The notes: generated from the letters alone by a model not told the origin. A stretch of 64,000 nucleotides of DNA from Crocinitomicaceae bacterium (GCA_028689775.1 JAQVCM010000002.1:186001-250000); one strand, 5' to 3'. Shown: positions 10,101 to 18,747, numbered from the stretch's first letter. Numbers and translations: made by a program.

Positions 10101-10832
10101 CTCCTCGATTTTAATTCCGCTGGTGGAAATACTTAATTCAAAAAGATCGTCAAAGTTTAAAATTCCAGTATATCCTTTTTCGTGTAAAAGTCTTTTTTTG
10201 ATACGTTCTTCATAATCATCCATGAAATATTCGGTTCCAAAACTTTTCAAAAAGGCTTCGATAAAGATGGATTTATGAAAGCAAGGGAATCGGCTTTTAC
10301 AACTGCATTCCAATGCCATTTGACTCGTGATTTTATTGTATTTGAGTGAGATTCGATTGATGTCACGGTAATCGTTATACGAACCTTCCACCACGTTTCT
10401 ACTCATAAAACTAAAATGCAATGGACTGTAAAAGTGTCTGATATCTTGAAAGTCGATTTTATTTAGTTCAGTTTTGTTGATCACGCCTTTGTCATTTGGG
10501 ATGAACGTAGTAGTGGAAACTTTTTCCATTTTCAATTCTTCCGTAGGATTAATCAATTTGTTTTTTAAAACGTGGATCAATTCATTGACAGCCGCAACTT
10601 GGTGTTTGCAAATTCCGTGGCCTTCGTAAGGACAATTGCAAGAAGTTTTAATGCGATTCAAATCTTGAATATCTATTTTCACATCGTAAGGTTGTTTTTC
10701 AGAACCTTGACATGTAAACTCGTACACGTTTTGATGATGCCCTACCAATTTTGGTGCATAAACATGCGAACGACTAATTACAACGAATTGTGCGTGATTA
10801 GATATGTATGTTAAAAGCTTATTTTCTAGCAT
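7173..10832 (-). CDS. SWIM zinc-finger / SNF2-family DEAD-like helicase
   Basis: A 1219-aa Swi2/Snf2-type ATPase, a double-stranded DNA translocase likely to remodel DNA-protein complexes. A SWIM-type zinc finger lies near the N-terminus (C65-x-C67...C75-x-H77, sequence CNCPYEGHGICKH), followed by a long middle region typical of bacterial SNF2 proteins. The ATPase core shows Walker A DDMGLGKTLQT near residue 780, the DESQ box near 877 and LTGTPIENN near 905. Helicase C motifs are FSQFVGML near 1078, AGGTGLNL near 1130 and DRCYRIGQ near 1160. Length and order match the SWIM-SNF2 proteins common in Bacteroidota chromosomes. It stands alone with its own promoter and no nuclease or methylase partner, so a housekeeping role is more likely than a defence-system helicase. 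Confidence 0.92.
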   Translation of the reverse strand: MLENKLLTYISNHAQFVVISRSHVYAPKLVGHHQNVYEFTCQGSEKQPYDVKIDIQDLNRIKTSCNCPYEGHGICKHQVAAVNELIHVLKNKLINPTEELKMEKVSTTTFIPNDKGVINKTELNKIDFQDIRHFYSPLHFSFMSRNVVEGSYNDYRDINRISLKYNKITSQMALECSCKSRFPCFHKSIFIEAFLKSFGTEYFMDDYEERIKKRLLHEKGYTGILNFDDLFELSISTSGIKIEEKIKNIVGIEDLASQFYQADRKQFFLPSKAEKPIAYGVAICLLVDKNEALEIYPFYGKLDKTKSKLATKFRIISEMNFSEALSDVADEKKLNFITTGIQLSSLYHEATYRTFKIEHVKKLIHLFSAIQDDLQAESLFIHDRRKTFVRANIQEINVVQETVVPVLKITEKKPFYQLDFKIKIGQKSYNIHSSKITILPFGVILDQVLYPILNPEVGFSLLKALEKPQLNILQTNLESFADKVIEPFSRVFEIDFADLKSFNKKKKSVEKATLERHVYLSDEEGEYIVFQPLLKYGDELVTPESTEKIWEDKTKLSYRERDEILENEFITSFRNLHPKFKNQTDYFYLSVEEAMESLNLMEIIDQLHKNEIRVFGLDNLKSIRYNLNKPTFSIGLSSGTDWFDMKIDIQFGNQTVDLKQVQKSILKESNYVELKDGTLGLLPKEWIDKYKKYFKLGQIKKDHIEISNFQFNIIDELYEQETNTPKFLTELYEKKKRLNNLQDLKSIPKPKHIQATLRPYQKEGLNWLVFLHENQLGGCLADDMGLGKTLQTIVFLQYLKNLNPKEKGLPHLVIAPTSLMFNWMDELKKFAPTLKVLDYIGPNRGDLFKNIDDYDIVLTTYGSIVKDVEKHAKREYNYIILDESQAIKNPQSQRFKTVRLLKGKNRLALTGTPIENNTFDLYSQFSFLNPGIFGSIKHFKSTFSEEIDKNQDQETSDLLARMIHPFILRRTKEQVATELPSKTEAVIYCEMGKEQRKVYDHFKNYFQQKLKEQIEQEGINRSQVYILQGLTKLRQICNSSALADNEKDYGQDSTKLDELVRHLTEKVNNHKILVFSQFVGMLQLVKERLENEGILFEYLDGQTKDREEKVNNFQNNPAIHVFLISLKAGGTGLNLTEADYVYLIDPWWNPAVESQAIDRCYRIGQDKKVMAYRMICKDTIEEKIVQLQDKKKTVASDIIRIDTEKKSFNKKDVALFFGE

Positions 10833-10940
10833 GGATGATTTGAACTATCAATGAATGATTTTGAGTTTTCAGAATTTTTAGAAACAGCTGATAAAAGAGA
10901 GTTGATCTTCTGTTTATTTTCAATTTTAAAATTCATCATT

Positions 10941-10972
10941 CAAAGATAAATAATTGTTTTCTTTTAATTCAA
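10941..10972 (-). promoter_or_regulatory. Promoter of the SNF2 gene (-7 and -33)
   Basis: The minus strand has TATCTTTG (perfect TAnnTTTG) with a TTG 21 nt further upstream, the expected -33/-7 spacing for the Bacteroidota primary sigma factor. The predicted 5' leader is about 100 nt. Confidence 0.65.
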
Positions 10973-10983
10973 TGTTGTCTGAC

Positions 10984-11045
10984 TAAAACACAAGCAACAA
11001 ATTACAGCTGTCATTTTCAATGATGCTTTGCAACGAGCAATCTTT
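10984..11045 (+). repeat. Dispersed ~60-bp intergenic repeat, copy 1
   Basis: Aligns with copy 2 at 29983-30052: shared blocks are AAAACACAA, CAAATTACA, CTGTC, TTTTC, ATGATGCTTT and AATCTT, roughly 80% identity by eye with one or two single-base gaps. The core GATGCTTTGCA is the less perfect form of a GATGC/GCATC hairpin present in copy 2. Confidence 0.6.
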
Positions 11046-11145
11046 GATTGGATGATCGTGCTTTTAATTGTGAAATCATTTTTTTTAACATTAGACATAG
11101 CACTGAGCTTTTTATTTTCTATACTTTTACTCAAAAAAACGTACT

Positions 11146-11652
11146 ATGAAAAAAAGTGTATTTAAAATAAGTGTAATTGCTTCTTTGCTTTTAATTCTTT
11201 TCTCAACAAGTTCTTGTGGTATTGGACTGATTGTTCGTGGAGCAGTCAAAAGCAGTCTAAGCGTTGAGAAAAAAACAGTTCCTCCTAATTTTATTGATAA
11301 CAAGGAAGTTCTCTTAGTCTTACTTTGGGGAGAAAATAGTTATGACGATTACGTTAAAAAAGCGTTTGAAAAATTCTACGATGGTAAAAAGGAGTTTGTC
11401 ACATTTGAGCAATATTTCTCAGGTAAATACAATGATGTAAACAAGTTTGCGTATGTGTTTTCTCAAGGTCCGGGAGAGAAAAAAATGTACACAGGAGAAC
11501 CATATTCCTTCACCTACGAAGGATCGCGTTCTTTTCACGTTTACGATCGTAAAAATGAAAAATTCTACAGAAGTAAAATCAATTCAGGTTTTTTCGCACG
11601 CGTGATACAAGGATATGCAATGAAATTGGATAAGATTCGTAAGAATAAATAG
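11146..11652 (+). CDS. Hypothetical lipoprotein, 168 aa
   Basis: Starts with a lipoprotein signal peptide (MKKSVFK, hydrophobic core, STSSC with Cys at residue 24), so it is probably anchored in the inner or outer membrane. The mature part begins GIGLIVRGAVKSSLSVEKK and then has a mixed charged domain (EVLLVLLWGENSYDDYVKKAFEKFY) with no motif I recognise. Basic C-terminus (KLDKIRKNK). Single gene with its own terminator. I do not assign a function. Confidence 0.75.
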   Translation: MKKSVFKISVIASLLLILFSTSSCGIGLIVRGAVKSSLSVEKKTVPPNFIDNKEVLLVLLWGENSYDDYVKKAFEKFYDGKKEFVTFEQYFSGKYNDVNKFAYVFSQGPGEKKMYTGEPYSFTYEGSRSFHVYDRKNEKFYRSKINSGFFARVIQGYAMKLDKIRKNK

Positions 11653-11670
11653 CATTCAATTTTCAAATTA

Positions 11671-11706
11671 AAAAAGAGATTTCTATGCGGGAATCTCTTT
11701 TTTTGC
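11671..11706 (+). terminator. Rho-independent terminator
   Basis: Stem AAAAAGAGATT / AATCTCTTTTT with a 10-nt loop and a long T-tract, 18 bp after the preceding stop codon. Confidence 0.85.
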
Positions 11707-11858
11707 AATAACACTTTGATTTCAAGCTCTTTTGTTTTACGGGCATCATTCTGCTTTCTATTGCGGGGTAGAAAGAGAGCGAAATTAAAAATTAACAAGT
11801 TATTTTATTTATTTCACAAAAATTACTTTATCTTTCGATGACATTAAAAGCTGAGGAT

Positions 11859-12209
11859 ATGAATTTGAACGACAATAAAGAGACGGTAAATAAAGAGTTG
11901 GAACTATTTATGGCGTATTTGAATAAAAATCTTGTAGAATATTCAACACTTTTAAAAAAGGAAAACATTTCTCCAACTGAATTAAAGCAATTGGGAGATA
12001 TAGAATATTTTTTAATCGAAATCAATTCAAAAATCACGGAGATAAAAAAGCGACTCGAGAACGATTTGTTTGGCTACAGCTTGGATTTATATTATGGCAC
12101 GAAACGAGAAGCAATTTCAGGGAATCAAGATGCTAAAAGAAAATTGGACGTCATGTTGAATTCTTTTAATGAATCCTTGCAAGGAGGAATGATTGTAAAT
12201 TGGAACTAA
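11859..12209 (+). CDS. Hypothetical protein, 116 aa
   Basis: Mostly helical, charged soluble protein with no recognised domain: ELFMAYLNKNLVEYSTLLKK, then LKQLGDIEYFLIEINSK and KRLENDLFGYSL. I set the start at the second in-frame ATG because a -7-like TATCTTTC (11829-11836) ends one base before the first ATG at 11838, which would therefore lie upstream of the transcription start. If that box is not used, the protein gains seven residues (MTLKAED). The neighbours give no functional clue. Confidence 0.55.
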   Translation: MNLNDNKETVNKELELFMAYLNKNLVEYSTLLKKENISPTELKQLGDIEYFLIEINSKITEIKKRLENDLFGYSLDLYYGTKREAISGNQDAKRKLDVMLNSFNESLQGGMIVNWN

Positions 12210-12258
12210 AAGCGCCCTGAATTAATATGTATCTTTTTAAGATTTCCTGCGAACAAAA

Positions 12259-12288
12259 AAACCGAAGTTGTAAAAACAACTCCGGTTT
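12259..12288 (-). terminator. Terminator of the acyl-CoA dehydrogenase gene
   Basis: A 13-bp stem (AAACCGAAGTTGT / ACAACTCCGGTTT, one mismatch) with an AAAA loop. The A-run on its left provides the U-run when read from the minus strand; it may also stop rightward transcripts. Confidence 0.8.
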
Positions 12289-12306
12289 AAAATGTATTTG
12301 AAATTT

Positions 12307-13500
12307 TTATTTTGTTGATCCTGTTGAAAATGCAGGAATCCCTGTAATGTCCATTCCTGTAATCAATAAGTGAATGTCGTGCGTACCTTCATACGTTAAA
12401 ACAGACTCTAAGTTTGCCATGTGACGCATGATAGAATATTCACTCGTAATACCCATTGCACCGTGAATTTGGCGCGCTTCTCTTGCAATGTTCAATGCGA
12501 TTTCAACATTATTACGTTTGATCATTGAAATTTGTGCAGTTGTAGCTTTCCCCTCATTTCTCAATTGTCCAACACGTAACGTTAAGAATTGCGCTTTGGT
12601 GATTTCAGTAATCATTTCAGCTAATTTCTTTTGAATCAATTGGAAAGAAGCGATTGGCGTACCGAACTGAGTTCTTTCTTTTGCATATCTCAAGGCTTGA
12701 TCGTAGCAGTCCATCGCAGAACCTAATGCACCCCAAGCAATCCCAAAACGAGCAGAATCTAAGCAGCTCAGTGGAGCACCTAGACCAGTTCTTCCTGGTA
12801 AAATATTTTCTTTTGGAACTTTTACGTTTACAAAAATCAACTCACCTGTAGAGGAAGCTCTCAAAGAAAGTTTTCCGTGCATTTCAGGAGTTGAGAATCC
12901 TTCCATTCCTCTTTCAACGATTAATCCGTGAATTCTTCCACTTTCATCTTTCGCCCAAACTACAGCGATGTCTGCAAATGGAGCATTTGAAATCCACATT
13001 TTAGCACCGTTCAAGATTACGTGATCTCCAGCATCGGTGAAACGCGTAATCATACTTCCTGGATCTGATCCGTGATCTGGTTCAGTTAAACCAAAACAAC
13101 CCATCATTTCACCAGTACCTAATTTTGGTAAATATTTCATTTTTTGCTCCTCAGAACCGTATCTCCAAATCGGATACATTACTAAAGAACTTTGAACAGA
13201 AGCAGTAGATCTTAATCCAGAATCACAACGCTCTAATTCTTGCATAATCAAACCATAAGAGATTTGATCTAGACCAGCACCACCATATTCCTCTGGAATG
13301 TAAGGACCAAAAGCACCAATTTCCCCTAAACCGCGCAATAAATGCATCGGAAAAGTAGCTTTTTCATAATGTTCATCGATAATAGGAGAAACCTCTCTTT
13401 TTACCCAAGCTCTGGCAGTATCTCGAACTAATTTTTGTTCGTCTGTCAACAACTCATCCATGTTGCAATAATCTGGATGTGTATATAAATCTGTTCTCAT
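12307..13500 (-). CDS. gcdH: Acyl-CoA dehydrogenase, glutaryl-CoA dehydrogenase type
   Basis: FAD-dependent acyl-CoA dehydrogenase, 397 aa, normal length. Substrate class is suggested by the C-terminal motif TYEGTHDIHLLITG, where Glu371 is the catalytic base at the glutaryl-CoA dehydrogenase position, and by FGLTEPDHGSDPGSM in the flavin-binding middle domain. GCDH oxidises and decarboxylates glutaryl-CoA to crotonyl-CoA in lysine and tryptophan breakdown. Other features are IHGAMGITSEYSIMRHMAN before the catalytic loop and an N-terminal helical domain. A minus-strand TAATTTTG box lies 25 nt upstream. The glutaryl assignment is likely but a related short-chain acyl-CoA dehydrogenase is possible. 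Confidence 0.87.
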   Translation of the reverse strand: MRTDLYTHPDYCNMDELLTDEQKLVRDTARAWVKREVSPIIDEHYEKATFPMHLLRGLGEIGAFGPYIPEEYGGAGLDQISYGLIMQELERCDSGLRSTASVQSSLVMYPIWRYGSEEQKMKYLPKLGTGEMMGCFGLTEPDHGSDPGSMITRFTDAGDHVILNGAKMWISNAPFADIAVVWAKDESGRIHGLIVERGMEGFSTPEMHGKLSLRASSTGELIFVNVKVPKENILPGRTGLGAPLSCLDSARFGIAWGALGSAMDCYDQALRYAKERTQFGTPIASFQLIQKKLAEMITEITKAQFLTLRVGQLRNEGKATTAQISMIKRNNVEIALNIAREARQIHGAMGITSEYSIMRHMANLESVLTYEGTHDIHLLITGMDITGIPAFSTGSTK

Positions 13501-13525
13501 AAATCAGGTTTTATTTAAAGTGTGA

Positions 13526-13533
13526 CAAAATTA
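13526..13533 (-). promoter_or_regulatory. -7 box for the acyl-CoA dehydrogenase gene
   Basis: The minus strand reads TAATTTTG, a full match to TAnnTTTG, 25 nt upstream of the start codon. Confidence 0.5.
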
Positions 13534-13588
13534 ATACTAAAAAAGCACATTACTTCTCCAAATGAAGAATTCTATTCATCTTAATTGG

Positions 13589-13596
13589 TAATTTTG
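13589..13596 (+). promoter_or_regulatory. -7 box for the DUF4271-hemD unit
   Basis: TAATTTTG, 19 nt before the TTG chosen as the DUF4271 start; it makes that TTG the earliest usable codon. Confidence 0.5.
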
Positions 13597-13615
13597 CGTT
13601 AAATTCAAGCAAGCT

Positions 13616-14308
13616 TTGTTTATACCAGCACTTAAAATTATTGGAACTAATTATCAAGACGTTCCCTTGTACTTGTCTGAACGTGAAAGTTCATTCTCAA
13701 CCTTGATCTTACTTTTTCTGTCTTTGTCATTTATTTTGATTGCATTTGCAAGACTCAGTTCAAGGGTGATGTTTTTGAATATCATGGAAGCGATGTACAA
13801 GAATAAACGCATCTCAAAGATTGTGCAAGTCAGCTATCCACTAAATACACTTTCTTCTCTTTTGTTGATGCTAAATTACATCATCAGCATGTCTGCCTTG
13901 TTTTTTCTAACGCTTCAAACTTTTCAGCCGATCGTTAGTCAAGACATCCTATACATGGGACTCATTTCCGCTTTACTAGTTCTGTTTCCGTGGGTGGCGA
14001 TGTTCGCGATCGGTTTTTTGACAGGTGAAGATGAAGTTATGGTAGAAAACAAGATTAACACCATTGTTTTTTCGCACGCTTCTGGACTCGTTTATTCAAT
14101 CATTTTATTAATCTGGACTTTTAACCCGCAATGGTCATCCATTTTTGTATCTATTTTTCTAGGGTTTGCCCTTATGTTCGCCTTTTACAGGCTTTTAAGA
14201 GGATTTCTTTCAGCGTTTAAAAAAGGAGTACGATGGTATTATATAATTTTGTACCTTTGCACCCTTGAAATCTTACCTTTTATACTTTTATATTCGTTTT
14301 TAGTATAA
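13616..14308 (+). CDS. DUF4271 domain integral membrane protein
   Basis: A 230-aa polytopic membrane protein with about six hydrophobic segments, beginning TLILLFLSLSFILIAFARL and ending LYLCTLEILPFILLYSFLV. The conserved C-terminal phrase (FYRLLRGF ... WYYIILYLCTLEILP) is the hallmark of DUF4271, a Bacteroidota family normally encoded just upstream of hemD, as here. The start is taken at TTG just after a -7 box; no ATG precedes the first membrane segment. Family function is unknown; the constant linkage to hemD hints at heme metabolism but is not proof. Confidence 0.85.
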   Translation: MFIPALKIIGTNYQDVPLYLSERESSFSTLILLFLSLSFILIAFARLSSRVMFLNIMEAMYKNKRISKIVQVSYPLNTLSSLLLMLNYIISMSALFFLTLQTFQPIVSQDILYMGLISALLVLFPWVAMFAIGFLTGEDEVMVENKINTIVFSHASGLVYSIILLIWTFNPQWSSIFVSIFLGFALMFAFYRLLRGFLSAFKKGVRWYYIILYLCTLEILPFILLYSFLV

Positions 14309-14355
14309 ATATGGAAAGGTTAAACGAATCGTTTTTTAATTAATAATATAGCACA

Positions 14356-15105
14356 TTGAGCATCAAAACAATTTTGGTTTCTCAGCCCAAGCCAGAGGGA
14401 GAAAAATCACCGTATTACGATCTTGCTGAAAAATTTAAACTAAAAATTGATTTTCGGTCATTTATTCAAGTGGAAGGTGTTTCAGCACAAGATTTTAGAG
14501 CTCAAAGAATTAATCTTGCTGAACAAACAGCGATTATTTTTACCTCTAAAACAGCTGTAGATCACTTTTTTAGAATTTCTGAAGAAACAAGATTTACGGT
14601 TCCAGATACCATGAAGTACTTTTGTATTTCAGAGGCAATCGCACTTTATCTGCAGAAATATGTAGCATATCGGAAGCGTAAAATTTTTCATGGGAAACAA
14701 ACCATCGAAGAATTGGCTGAATTGATGAAGAAACATAAAACAGAGAAGTACTTACTTCCTTGTACGGATATTTTAAGAGATAAAATTCCAGAGGTTCTTG
14801 AAGGTCAAAAATTAAATTTTACAAAAGCTGTGCTTTACAAAACAGTTGCTGCAGATTTAAGCGACTTAGAGGATGTGTACTACGATTTGTTGGTGTTCTT
14901 TAGTCCAGGTGGAATTGAATCTTTGTTCAAAAACTTCCCAGATTTCAAACAAAACGATACGTTAATTGCTGCTTTTGGCCCAACAACTGCAAACGCAGTG
15001 TTGAAAAATAATTTGCGTTTAGACTTACACGCGCCACAACCAAACATGCCTTCGATGACTGCTGCTATCGCACATTTAATCAAAGAGCAATCGAAAAAGA
15101 AATAA
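14356..15105 (+). CDS. hemD: Uroporphyrinogen-III synthase
   Basis: Cyclises hydroxymethylbilane to uroporphyrinogen III in tetrapyrrole synthesis. The N-terminus KTILVSQPKPEGEKSPYYDLA followed by a RSFIQVEG segment is the typical Bacteroidota HemD opening; further on come IIFTSKTAVDHFF, LLPCTDILRD, FFSPGGIESLF and AAFGPTTANAV, the expected order of the two-domain fold. 249 aa is normal. The likely start is TTG, since no ATG is available before the conserved strand. It follows DUF4271 by 47 bp, the usual pair, and ends at a terminator. Confidence 0.9.
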   Translation: MSIKTILVSQPKPEGEKSPYYDLAEKFKLKIDFRSFIQVEGVSAQDFRAQRINLAEQTAIIFTSKTAVDHFFRISEETRFTVPDTMKYFCISEAIALYLQKYVAYRKRKIFHGKQTIEELAELMKKHKTEKYLLPCTDILRDKIPEVLEGQKLNFTKAVLYKTVAADLSDLEDVYYDLLVFFSPGGIESLFKNFPDFKQNDTLIAAFGPTTANAVLKNNLRLDLHAPQPNMPSMTAAIAHLIKEQSKKK

Positions 15106-15125
15106 AAAGAAAACTGAAATACATG

Positions 15126-15160
15126 AAAAGGTTGTTCTAGCTTATAGAATAACCTTTTTT
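15126..15160 (+). terminator. Rho-independent terminator after hemD
   Basis: A 13-bp stem AAAAGGTTGTTCT / AGAATAACCTTTT (one G-U pair), 7-nt loop, T-tract. Confidence 0.85.
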
Positions 15161-15292
15161 CATTTTCACAACTTATTGGAAGTTGGTTTTATAGTTCAGT
15201 CTGTCTAAATGTTTAAAATTATTAAACCTGCTTGACTTTCTGAAAAAGGAATAGTTTTTTTAGTTATTTTTACATCAAATCTTTTATTTATT

Positions 15293-17824
15293 ATGAGTAA
15301 AAAACCTTCAAAATCTTCTGATATTTTATCACCTAGAAGTAAACGAAGACTAACTTGGGTTCTTTGGTTAGGAGCAATGTTTCCACTGACTTTAATCATT
15401 CTATTACTAGTAATGCAGTCTGAAGACGACCTTCCACCAGTTGAGATGTTGGATAATCCACCTGAACTTCAGGCATCTATCATTTTTGCAGATGATGGTG
15501 AAACGGAGTTGGGAAAATATTGGAAAATCAATCGTTCTAGTGTTGGATATAAAGCAATATCACCTTTTGTAATCGATGCCTTGGTTTCTACCGAAGATGA
15601 GCGTTTCTTCGATCATTCAGGTGTGGATATGAAAGCAATTGGTAGAGCTGTTGTTAATTTTGGTGGTGCTGGAGGTGCTTCTACGATTTCGCAGCAATTG
15701 GCCAAATTATTATTTACCCTTCAACAACGTGATCGCGAAGCTGCTGCAAGAGCAAACGGCGAAAGTGTGGAAAGAAGTAGCGGACGTATTGGACACATCC
15801 GAGGTCGATTGAATGAAAAAGCGAGAGAAAACATCATTGCTGTTCGTTTGGAAGAACGTTATACCAAGGAGGAAATCGTTACGATGTACTTGAATCAATT
15901 TGACTTTTTGTACAATGCAGTTGGTATCGCAAATGCAGCCAAAGTTTATTTCAACAAAGCACCTATTGATTTACTAAAGGAAGAAGCGGCAATGCTGGTT
16001 GGAATGTGTAAAAATCCTGACTTATACAATCCTTATACTTTTACAGTTCGAAATTATCGTCAGAGAATTGCAGTTAAAAAAGGCGTAAATCCAAATGAAG
16101 TTTCTGAACAAGAAGTAAACGAAGCGCGATCTAAAGATAGTTTGAGAGCAGTAACTCGAAGAAATCAAGTGCTTTATCAGTGGTTGAAAAACAGCAACGA
16201 AAGCAACGAAGGATTACGCGTGAAAATCACACGAGAAGAATTTGATTTGTTGAAAATGAAACCCTTGATTACGAATTATCAAGTGGTAGATCACAAGCGC
16301 GGAATGGCTCCTTATTTTAGAGAATCTGTTCGTTCTGAGGTAACCAACATTTTAGCAGAAACCAATGAAGATGGTTCGTTGAAATACAAACGTGCAGATG
16401 GTGTAAAATGGAATATTTACAGCGACGGTTTGAAAATTTATACGACCTTGAATGCGGACATGCAGCAATATGCAGAGGATGCTGTTGAACGTCATTTAAA
16501 AGAAAATTTACAACCTCAATTTGACAAAAATAACAAAGGATTGAAAAACTTTCCTTTCTCCAATTCTTTAACGAAAGAAACGGTAGATCAATTGATGTTG
16601 AGCTCGATGAAAAGATCGAATCGCTACATCTCCATGCGAGAACAAGGATTTGCTCAAGCAGCTATTCTGGCAACTTTTGAAGAGAAAGTTCCCATGAAAG
16701 TGTTCTCTTGGAAAGGAGATATCGACACCATCATGACGCCTTCTGATTCAATTCGATATTATAAATCCTATTTGCAAGCTGGTTTAATCTCCATCGAGCC
16801 AGAAACTGGTTTTGTAAAAGCGTGGGTTGGTGGTACAAACATCGATCACTTTGCATACGACCACGTTCGCTTGGCAAGAAGACAAGTTGGTTCTACCATT
16901 AAACCATTCATTTATGCTGCAGGTATTGCCATGAATGTGGTGAAACCATGTACGCAAATTGCAGACATTCAACACTGTGTTGATTTGTACGGACCAGACG
17001 GGCTTCCAGATGGGAAACAATGGTGTCCAAGAAACTCAGATGGTCAATCTGGCGGCGGAATGATTTCCGTAAGAAGAGGATTACAGATGTCTAAAAATAA
17101 CATTACGGTTGCTATTATGTCCAAAATGGGAGCGAAAGCAGGTCCTCAGACGGTTGCAAAATTATTGAGTAGTTTGGATATCAACTTGAGAGATGAAGAT
17201 ATTGTTCCGGCCATGTGTTTGGGCTCAATGGACTTGTCCTTGTATGAATTGGTTGGTGCACAAGCAGCATTTGTAAACAAAGGAATTTTCAATAAGCCAA
17301 CTACGATTTTACGAATTGAAGACCGAAACGGAAACGTAATTTACAATGCAAAACCAACGATGCGTGAAGCAATCAACGAACACGTCGCATATTCAGTTTT
17401 AAAAATGATGGAGGCAGTTGTGAGCGGTGGTACAGGAAGTACTTTGCGAAGTGGCGCTTCTTGGGGTGGTATTCCATATCCAACTGCTGGTAAAACAGGG
17501 ACAACTCAAAATAACTCGGATGGTTGGTTTATTGGTTTAACACCAGATTTAGCAACAGGAGTATGGGTTGGTGCTGAAGACAGAAGTGTTCACTTTAGAT
17601 CAACAGCGCAAGGTCAAGGAGCGAGAACAGCAGCACCAATTTATGGTTATTACATGCAAAAAGTATATAAGGATCCAAAAATTGGCATCTCAACTACAGG
17701 TTTTGCAAAACCAGCAAATTACGATGACAGCAATTTCTCTTGTGTTGGTTCTGACAACATTTTGCCAACTGGTGGAGATGAAGAAGCACCTCCATCCGGC
17801 GGTGCTGAGAATATATCGCTTTAA
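15293..17824 (+). CDS. Class A penicillin-binding protein (PBP1A family)
   Basis: Bifunctional peptidoglycan synthase, 843 aa. A short cytoplasmic N-terminus is followed by one membrane anchor (WLGAMFPLTLIILLLVM). The GT51 transglycosylase domain has STEDERFFDHSGVD near residue 100 (catalytic Glu in EDERFF) and GGASTISQQLAKLLF. The transpeptidase domain has the SxxK motif GSTIKPF near 534, an SxN-like SKNN, and KTGTT near 733. All catalytic motifs are intact. The C-terminus ends in a short tail with GGDEEAPPSGG. It forms the first gene of a run with the CoA-transferase subunit A gene, 27 bp downstream. Confidence 0.95.
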   Translation: MSKKPSKSSDILSPRSKRRLTWVLWLGAMFPLTLIILLLVMQSEDDLPPVEMLDNPPELQASIIFADDGETELGKYWKINRSSVGYKAISPFVIDALVSTEDERFFDHSGVDMKAIGRAVVNFGGAGGASTISQQLAKLLFTLQQRDREAAARANGESVERSSGRIGHIRGRLNEKARENIIAVRLEERYTKEEIVTMYLNQFDFLYNAVGIANAAKVYFNKAPIDLLKEEAAMLVGMCKNPDLYNPYTFTVRNYRQRIAVKKGVNPNEVSEQEVNEARSKDSLRAVTRRNQVLYQWLKNSNESNEGLRVKITREEFDLLKMKPLITNYQVVDHKRGMAPYFRESVRSEVTNILAETNEDGSLKYKRADGVKWNIYSDGLKIYTTLNADMQQYAEDAVERHLKENLQPQFDKNNKGLKNFPFSNSLTKETVDQLMLSSMKRSNRYISMREQGFAQAAILATFEEKVPMKVFSWKGDIDTIMTPSDSIRYYKSYLQAGLISIEPETGFVKAWVGGTNIDHFAYDHVRLARRQVGSTIKPFIYAAGIAMNVVKPCTQIADIQHCVDLYGPDGLPDGKQWCPRNSDGQSGGGMISVRRGLQMSKNNITVAIMSKMGAKAGPQTVAKLLSSLDINLRDEDIVPAMCLGSMDLSLYELVGAQAAFVNKGIFNKPTTILRIEDRNGNVIYNAKPTMREAINEHVAYSVLKMMEAVVSGGTGSTLRSGASWGGIPYPTAGKTGTTQNNSDGWFIGLTPDLATGVWVGAEDRSVHFRSTAQGQGARTAAPIYGYYMQKVYKDPKIGISTTGFAKPANYDDSNFSCVGSDNILPTGGDEEAPPSGGAENISL

Positions 17825-17851
17825 TAAATAGAGATTAAAAAGAGTATAGAA

Positions 17852-18553
17852 ATGAATAAGGTAGTAAATAATGTAGAAGAAGCCACAAAAGGAATTCAAG
17901 ACAACATGACCTTGATGGTCGGTGGTTTTGGACTTTGTGGAATTCCAGAAAACACCATTGCACAAATCGTGAAAATGAATGTAACTGGTTTGACATGCAT
18001 TTCCAACAATGCTGGCGTGGATGACTTTGGTCTTGGTTTGTTATTGCAAAAAAAGCAAGTCAAAAAAATGATCAGTTCGTATGTCGGTGAAAACATGGAA
18101 TTTGAAAGACAAATGTTGTCTGGAGAATTAGAAGTAGAGTTAACACCACAAGGAACACTTGCTGAAAAATGTAGAGCTGGTGGCGCTGGTATTCCTGCTT
18201 TTTACACACCAACAGGTTACGGAACTGAAGTTGCTGAAGGAAAAGAAGTTCGTGTTTTTGACGGAAAACCACACATTTTAGAACATGCATTAACAGCTGA
18301 TTTCGCAATCGTAAAAGCTTGGAAAGGCGATACAGAAGGGAATTTAGTGTACAAAGCAACTGCTCGTAATTTCAATCCGATGATGGCGATGGCTGGTAAG
18401 ATAACCATTGCTGAAGTGGAAGAAATTGTTGCGGCTGGAGAATTAGATCCAAACGAAATTCACACACCGGGAATCTTTGTCCAACGCATTTTCAAAGGAG
18501 AAAAATTTGAGAAAAGAATTGAGCAACGAACAGTTAGACCAAAAGTAGATTAA
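17852..18553 (+). CDS. scoA: 3-oxoacid CoA-transferase subunit A
   Basis: Alpha subunit of succinyl-CoA:3-ketoacid CoA-transferase, which moves CoA between succinyl-CoA and acetoacetate. Diagnostic motifs are [13 protein letters not shown] (N-terminal CoA-transferase I signature), [12 protein letters not shown] and [16 protein letters not shown]. 233 aa, normal length. The B subunit gene is not adjacent as usual but 2.1 kb downstream, beyond a terminator and a membrane glycosyltransferase gene, so the two subunits are probably transcribed separately. Confidence 0.95.
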   Translation: MNKVVNNVEEATKGIQDNMTLMVGGFGLCGIPENTIAQIVKMNVTGLTCISNNAGVDDFGLGLLLQKKQVKKMISSYVGENMEFERQMLSGELEVELTPQGTLAEKCRAGGAGIPAFYTPTGYGTEVAEGKEVRVFDGKPHILEHALTADFAIVKAWKGDTEGNLVYKATARNFNPMMAMAGKITIAEVEEIVAAGELDPNEIHTPGIFVQRIFKGEKFEKRIEQRTVRPKVD

Positions 18554-18571
18554 TTCAGATACAAAACAGTA

Positions 18572-18617
18572 CGCTAAAAGTTTTCTAGTTCATACTCGAA
18601 AACTTTTAGCGTTTTTT
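18572..18617 (+). terminator. Strong terminator after scoA
   Basis: A perfect 14-bp stem CGCTAAAAGTTTTC / GAAAACTTTTAGCG, 12-nt loop and T6 tail, 18 bp after the scoA stop codon. Confidence 0.9.
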
Positions 18618-18747
18618 CATTTTACGAGGTGCTTTTAATTAATTTGATTTTAATCGATTTAAGGATATTGAAATCAGTTGGTTAGATTGCTTAAGAATAG
18701 TCTAGGTTTAAAATGGGCGACAACCAAAAAATTGTAAATCAGATACA

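Larger units (their letters stand above)
10833..11145. other. Intergenic region between the SNF2 gene and a lipoprotein gene
   Basis: No gene is seen. It holds the SNF2 promoter, one copy of a dispersed ~60-bp repeat (listed separately) and, near its right end, a TATACTTTTA sequence that may be the -7 region of the rightward lipoprotein gene. Confidence 0.6.

Noticed and set aside
7173..10832. SNF2 helicase as part of a DISARM-type or other defence system
   Set aside because: No methylase, phospholipase or other defence partner is next to it; SWIM-SNF2 proteins are common chromosomal genes in Bacteroidota.
11838..11858. First ATG of the 116-aa hypothetical gene
   Set aside because: The -7-like box ends one base before it, so it would lie upstream of the transcript; kept as an alternative only.
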